From Aquilaria yunnanensis (taxonomy: Eukaryota; Streptophyta; Magnoliopsida; Malvales; Thymelaeaceae): a stretch of DNA of 64,000 nucleotides. The notes beneath the pieces are model-generated. The model was not told the DNA's origin. It did no database searches and saw only the letters and a program-made list of their open reading frames with translations. The stretch is from NCBI GenBank assembly GCA_039654915.1, contig CM077593.1:117173413-117237412 (forward strand). Reading direction: 5' to 3'. Shown piece after piece: positions 58,319-64,000 of this stretch (positions are counted from its first letter, which is position 1; every line of letters begins with the position of its first letter). A program made the translations under genes and the position numbers.

Positions 58319-59779
58319 CTCAATCAAATTTTTGGGTAAAATTCTCATTTAGCCCTTGATTCTCTTTGTTTTTATTCATTTAAGTCACTAATATTCTCCT
58401 GTTTTACATATTCATCACTGACAGTATTTTTTTATGTTTTTATTTCTTTTTTTGGTTGTTGGTTTATTATTTCGAGAAGCATGAATTAGTCTGTGATCAA
58501 TATTACATAAAATTGCAATTTTAGGTTAGGTCAGATTTTTACCTATTTATTTGATTTTAATTTTAATAGTTAGCATAAATTTAAAACTCATGCTTACATA
58601 ACGTATTAAAAAAAAAGGGTCATATTTACGAGATTCAATTCTGAGCAGATTTTAATGAAAATTCAAGGATGAATTTAGGATATTAATAAATTACAAAATC
58701 CATATCCAGATGATTCGGTTAGAATCTATGGTTTGGATTTTATTTAAAATTGTTTAAAGTAAACAAAAATTAAAAATTAAATAATGAAACCCAGCTCGCA
58801 AATTGATCTGTTGTTGATCCGAATCTGACCCGAAAGTCTATAATTTTGGCTTAATCCTAGTTAAATCCCTAGATTTATTTGATTTATCTGAGACTTTAAG
58901 TTTGTTTTGACTTACAATTTAGTCACTGTTGTTTATTTTCCTTTTTATGTTTTTGTTTATTTAGTTAATTAAAGGTGTAAAATTCACTTAGCAATTAACA
59001 TTAAGTTTAACTATATGATTAGCTTATATAAATAATTTAAATAAATAATTTGTCTTCGGATTTATCTGATTTGCTCATTTGAAACTTTAAGTTTGTTTTG
59101 ATTTACAACTTGATCTCTGATTTACTTATGTTCTTTATTTTGTGTTTTGTTTGTTCAAATGATTAAACGCATAAACTAACTTAGAAATTGTCATTAAGCT
59201 TAATTATATGATTAAGTTAAATAGGTAATTTTAATAAATAATTTTTCCTTGGATTTATTTGATTTATTCATCTGAACTTTGAGTTTGTTTTGATTTACAA
59301 TTCGCGCATTGATTTCCTTTTATTGTCTTTTCGTTTGCTCAAATAATTAAATGTGTAAATTAACTGAGGAATTAATGTTAAGCATAATTATACGATTAGA
59401 TTAGATAAAACCTTTTTTTAATTAATCTAAAATTAGTCTGACATAATAAAAATCACACCTAGAAAATATTCAGTCTACCTGTGCCATTTAATAATTAATT
59501 AAATAGCTAATAATAAATTAAATTTAAATTAAATTCCATGACCAGATGATTCGGTTAGAATCTATGGCTTGGATATTAATTGAAATTATTTTAAAAAAAT
59601 AATAATAAAATAAAATAAAAATTTAATAATGAAATCCGTTCGCGAATCCTCAACTCGATTAAAAGTCGATTCAGAATCTCGGTACAATTCTTCTCTTATT
59701 CTACTTTTTTTTATTTTATTTATACAAGTCACTAACCTTTTTTTTTTATTTCTATAGAACTAACAATAATCTTTATATG

Positions 59780-59795
59780 TTTATTATTATTATTA

Positions 59796-59828
<33 letters not shown>

Positions 59829-59847
59829 GTTATTATTATTATTATTC
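59780..59847 (+). repeat. (TTA)n microsatellite
   Basis: About twenty ATT/TTA units with two small interruptions, just before the 71-bp array. A second short run lies at 60252-60278. Confidence 0.9.
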
Positions 59848-59905
59848 TATTCAGATTACTAACTATTTAATTTTTGCATAAACTAATTACTAACTCAACT
59901 AACAT

Positions 59906-60245
59906 CACTAACCATTTAATTTTTGCTATACTAACAATTAATTGTGCTAACCACTAACTTTCATTATTATTGTTATCACTAACCATTTAATTTTTGTTAT
60001 ACTAACAATTAATTGTGCTAACCACTAACTTTCATTATTATTGTTATCACTAACCATTTAATTTTTGCTATACTAACAATTAATTGTGCTAACCACTAAC
60101 TTTCATTATTATTGTTATCACTAACCATTTAATTTTTGCTATACTAACAATTAACTGTACCGACCGCTAACTTTTATTATTATTGTTGTCACTAACCATT
60201 TAATATTTGTTATACTAACAACTAACTTTACTAACTTTATTAATA
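59906..60245 (+). repeat. 71-bp tandem repeat, about five copies
   Basis: CACTAACCATTTAATTTTTG recurs at a spacing of 71 bases from about 59906 to 60190. Between copies are ACTAACAATTAATTGTGC and ACTAACTTTCATTATTATTG. The last copies diverge. Confidence 0.9.
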
Positions 60246-60839
60246 ACTAACTTTTATTATTATTATTATTATTATTATAATGGAAGGTTATGCCTCCTAT
60301 TTATTATTTAAAAAAAGTGGATGGCCGAAAAGCCCCACTTTATTTATTTATATATCATCTTTTGATATTCTTTTGTTTACTTTATATGTTTTCCCTTTAT
60401 CTATTTGCATGTGTTATTTAATTTATGCATCTCTTTTTTTTTAATGGATGTTCAAAACAAAAAAATAAAAAATAAAAAAATAAAAAGAGAAGAAAACCTC
60501 CACTTTATTTATTGTTATTTAATTTTTCTTTATTTTATGGTTAAACTCATTTCATTTAAAGAAATTAGCCATAAAAAATATATATGTAAAATAAATCTGA
60601 ACCATGTTGTTAAGTCAAAAAAAAAATTTTTAGTTCATGGTATATTGGCTGGAAACTGTCTCGTGCCCGCTTTTGAGCTGCTTCACCTGGTGAAGAGGGT
60701 CTGGCTGAGTAACAACGCCCCGTACCATGATCAAAATTTTTTGAATTAACTTCTTATTAAAAAAAAATTAATTACTTTTTATATTCTTTTATAAATTAAG
60801 TAATTCTTTAAATAATAAATATCCTTCATTAAACAAGAA

Positions 60840-60995
60840 AAATTAATATAAAAAAAAAAGAGAAAAAAAAAAGAAAAGAAAGATAAGAAAAAGAAAAGAA
60901 AGAAAAGAAAGGAAAGATAAAATCAAAAAAAAAAAAAAAAAGAAAGGAAAGATAAGAAAAAAAGAAAAGAAAGAAAAAAAAAAGAAAATAAATAA
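60840..60995 (+). repeat. A/G-rich low-complexity tract
   Basis: AAAGAAAAGAAAGAAAAG-type sequence for about 150 bases near the 3' end of the LTR. It is pure purine on this strand apart from a few bases. Confidence 0.85.
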
Positions 60996-61610
60996 AATTT
61001 TTAGATTATTAATAAATCTAAAAATTTCATAAACAAAAAGAATTATGAATTAGTAATTACACTAACAATTAATTCTATAATAAGTAAGAATGTAATAATT
61101 AATTATAAAAAAATTAATTTCCATATCCGGATGATCCGGCAGGATCTACGGTTCGGAAAACTTTTTTTACTAAATAAATTAAATAAATACAAAGATAAAA
61201 ATCAATATTTACAATATGGATTAAATTATTTAAAAGTTCATCAAATTCCGTGTCCAAATGACTCGGCAGAGTCCATGGTTCGGAATCAAAATCTTCCGTG
61301 TCCAAATGACTCGGCAGAGTCCATGGTTCGGAAGTATAAAATTCTATACAAATTAATTACCAAAAATCCACATCCGATTAATTCAGTTAAAAATTCTAGA
61401 TTGAAAATTAACTGAAATTTTTCTAAAAGCAAAGCAAAACAAAATTAAAATCAACTAAGGTGCCAATTTTGGGCGCTATAACAAAGTTGTTTTAGCGTAA
61501 CCGTACTCCCGATCCCCGAACTCTGGCAGACCAATTTTAAGGTGTCCAATCGACCTGAGCGAAAACCGATTGGTGGCGACTCCAGAAGACCCGCACGTTG
61601 CCACAATAGG

Positions 61611-62704
61611 TAATGTTCATTTATCTATTTGTTTTGTTCAATATATGGTAATAGTTTTGTAAATACTGTAAAAGTATGAGTATAGCGCATAGATCAGGTT
61701 CATCGTATAGTTACTTATATATATTTTAGTATCTAGTAACTTTTTATATTTTATATGAGTAGAAAATAAACATCTTATACCATTAAATTTTAATACTATC
61801 ATCATTTTTCATATTGACAACCACGTGAGAATTGTGGAATGACATATAATCCACATGGAGTTTACTCATCCAATCATCTGATGACCATATGTTGCTTTCA
61901 GTGTCATGGGATAACATAAAGAAAATGAAAAAATAAAAATGATTGCTTTTCTTTGATAATTGACAAACAAGTTAACGATCCACTAAATATAAGCTTCCAT
62001 CATTATCTACAGAATGACGTACAAACATGAATTAAATGTAGTGGAATGACTTAAATATCTTATTATGGGAGATTTTGAATTAGATATAGGATCTTATATA
62101 TGAGAAATATTTGCTTAAGAGAGATGTTTCATTTGATAGTTAATTATATTTTAAAAAATTAATCTTTGTGGGTCACACTTAATTAATAATTAGCCCACAC
62201 TTTATTGTGCGTCAATCAACAAATATACAGATTTTTCATAACAAATATATTTATATTAAAAAAGGTATTAAAAATTATGAATTCACAATTAAGTCATAAT
62301 CAATTTAAAGGTTTTGGAAAACTTAAAATGTTCCAAAGTTATTCGTAACCAATTTTTTTAAAATTCAATCATAAAATTGGTTTTTGATTATAACTCATGT
62401 AAATTTTGGAGTCTAAAATGTAAAACATTAAAAGTTAAGAACATTTTTTATGCTTATTATGATAGAACGATACAAATGCATGATTTCAAAATCCGAGAAC
62501 GAAAAGATATTGCCATGTACAAATAGAGTACCTATTATAGAATTCTACCTTTCTCTATACATCTTTAGGGGAAAAAAAACAAACAAACAGGCTAACCCAA
62601 AAAGAAAAAAAAAACTATAGGAGAAGAACTGTTCCTAACATTGCTTCCACTCCTTATGAATTTAGTTAATACAACGATCAACCATCTGTTTGGATTGATG
62701 GTGA
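61611..62704. other. AT-rich intergenic DNA, no gene seen
   Basis: No open frame of note and no transposon ends. Confidence 0.4.
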
Positions 62705-62935
62705 AAGAACTCGACTTCCCAACTTCTAGGTTTTCTTATCAATGACAATGATGATGTGCTAAAACTCCTGACAAAAGTCATCTATGAAGAGATTTCTGAT
62801 TCTCTTTACTGCATCTTTGTCAGGAACTCTGATTATTGGAACTTGCTTTATTTGGCTGGCAAGTTTGTGCTAGGTAAAGGTCCTTTGAGCAAGTGTCGTT
62901 TGGTTGATGAATGCAACTGGGTATTTGTGGATTGA
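62705..62935 (+). pseudogene. Unidentified coding-like fragment
   Basis: A 76-codon plus-strand frame without ATG reads NDDVLKLLTKVIYEEISDSL, YCIFVRNSDYWNLLYLAGKF and VLGKGPLSKCRLVDECNWVF, then TGA. Residue usage is protein-like, with aromatic and charged residues alternating, unlike the neighbouring DNA. I do not recognise the family; it may be a broken exon of a gene or transposon. Confidence 0.4.
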
Positions 62936-63373
62936 AGAAACATGTGAAGTTAAGTAGGGGAAGGAAATAGATTGATAAATTATCTTTTGGTACATAGAGT
63001 TTGACAAATTTGGTAGAAATGATACCAAAGAGTAAAAATGGACATCATTTAAGGGGCGAATGTTGCTAAAACCAGTGAGCTGACCATCAAATAAAGGTGT
63101 TTGGTGATGAAAAAGGCAGATTCAAAACATTTATAGTCTGAAAGAGAGATTAACAATTCATAAAAAAATTTGAAAAAAAAAAAAATAAAGCAACAGAACA
63201 GTGACTTTGTTCCATATTTAAAATATAGTGGTAATAATATTCGGTGTGCAAAAAAAAAAAAATCTAGATAATGACATTTTACAGAAGCCTTCCTACTGCT
63301 GTTAGTTATGCTGGGTTTGATCACAGATGTACTGGACTAATTTCTTTTGGTCATAAAATTGCCTTATTCACGA

Positions 63374-64000
63374 ATATATATATATATATATAAGACATTT
63401 CGGGGCAGTGTGTTTTTTCTCCGTTGAATTTCATCATTAAAAGAAGATAAAAGAAATTATTGGGCAAAAAAATTTGTGGCTTATTTTAATGCTTGGGTCA
63501 GACTCAGAGTCAGAGAGGAGAGGAGAGAAGTGCAAAAGTGGGCCGAGGAGTGAGCCCATGTCAGTAATCGTCACGCAAATCCGGCTGCCAGAGTAAATGC
63601 AAATCTCTCTCCGGAGCTTCCCGTCAATCCTCACAAAATCGAACGCCCCCCCGGAATTCTGAACATAAATTGATTCGATTCCTTCCCTCAAGTTTTCCAT
63701 TTTCCGAATCTTTTCCTCCCCCTCTTTCCCATTCTCAGATCCCTGTCTTTGCCGCTCCAGCACTTCATACCGATCCGATCGTCGTAGAGGACGAAGTGGA
63801 CAACCGCGAGACGTGAAAGCTCCAATCTTTCTACCTTTCCATGCCGTGATTCCAAATGTACGATTCGGTTCTGATCGAAAGTTTCTCTTTTTCGTGTCTT
63901 AGTTTCGTTCTGAATCATGGGTTCAATTTCTTTTCGTTCTTGGTGCTTTATGCGTCTCTCTCGGGTTAAACACCCAGGTCTTTGCCGTTTGTGAGAATGA
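63374..64000 (+). promoter_or_regulatory. Probable promoter and 5' leader of a gene to the right
   Basis: A long TATATATA run (63374-63392) is followed at 63480-63960 by a CT-rich, higher-GC stretch typical of plant leaders, with TTCTCAG at 63738 as a possible acceptor. No ATG opens a convincing frame before the window ends. The frame at 63857 (MYDSVLIESFSFSCLSF start) ends after 37 codons. The coding part probably begins beyond 64000. Confidence 0.4.

Larger units (their letters stand above)
58034..61336 (+). repeat. Dispersed GATGATTCGGTTAGAATC motif in LTR
   Basis: A unit of about 35-45 bases, CCATGTCCAGATGATTCGGT continuing AGAATCCATGGCTTGGA, appears at about 58035, 58695, 59538, 61122, 61246 and 61290. 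The last two are near-perfect tandem copies with changed bases (CAAATGACTCGGCAGAGTCC). The GATTC/GAATC halves and the CCATG ends make each copy partly palindromic. Confidence 0.75.
56815..61605 (+). mobile_element. Giant (4.8-kb) solo LTR, Tat/Ogre-like
   Basis: It starts TGTTGACACCCAATTTCGTC and ends CCCGCACGTTGCCACA, with the 5-bp duplication ATAGG on both sides (56810-56814, 61606-61610). The end region GGTGGCGACTCC and the start TGTTGACACCC are typical of long-LTR plant Ty3/gypsy elements of the Tat lineage. There is no gag-pol between. The LTR contains a GC-rich leader, a captured SKP1 fragment, a 71-bp tandem array and a dispersed palindromic motif. Confidence 0.85.

Noticed and set aside
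1..64000. tRNA, rRNA or known small-RNA genes
   Set aside because: Reading both strands I saw no cloverleaf or rRNA signature; a covariance search would be needed to exclude them fully.

Overview
The window is nuclear DNA of a flowering plant, probably a eudicot. The genes have many small exons with GT-AG introns. Intergenic DNA is AT-rich and full of TIR transposons, MITEs and LTR elements. Recognisable proteins are plant-specific types: inositol transporter INT4, HD-ZIP III, PPR, DUF579 and DOMON-cytochrome b561. I cannot name the species.

Five intact-looking genes are present. In the left 12 kb: an 11-exon MO25-like scaffold gene (+, 766-3665), a 12-exon inositol monophosphatase / L-galactose-1-phosphate phosphatase gene (+, 5402-9657) and, tail to tail with it, a 3-exon DOMON-cytochrome b561 gene (-, 10051-11515). 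In the middle: a 2-exon armadillo-repeat gene (+, 37019-38688) and a 6-exon INT4-type myo-inositol/H+ symporter gene (-, 39683-42041). Every exon set was joined by hand and keeps the frame. IMP makes free myo-inositol (and, in the VTC4 type, the ascorbate precursor L-galactose). INT4 moves myo-inositol, and CYB561-DOMON proteins are ascorbate-reducible, so three of the five touch connected metabolism. Physical linkage may be chance.

Nearly everything else is transposon-derived. Elements with both ends and target-site duplications visible: a MULE (13860-14991, 9-bp TSD), a CACTA element (18161-22527, TSD TTA), a decayed Ty1/copia element (26156-30887, TSD TAATC), a PIF/Harbinger-like element (43884-44604, TSD TAA), a hAT-like element (51511-54446, TSD AATAATGA) containing a nested solo LTR (52770-54268, TSD GTCTC), and a 4.8-kb solo LTR (56815-61605, TSD ATAGG). 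Two Stowaway/mariner-like elements and several weaker TIR elements are also visible.

The standout is gene capture. At least five unrelated elements carry a broken piece of a different host gene: a DUF579 xylan-type gene in the MULE, a PPR gene plus other exon-like pieces in the CACTA element, a secreted-peptide gene with its 5' leader in a second MULE-like element (33507-34362), a subtilase in a degenerate CACTA-like element (about 44810-45806), and the SKP1 C-terminus in the giant solo LTR. A separate HD-ZIP III pseudogene (50430-51160) keeps its introns and half of the miR165/166 target site. Tandem repeats at about 48780-49480 each hold a small hairpin whose stem changes on both sides between copies.
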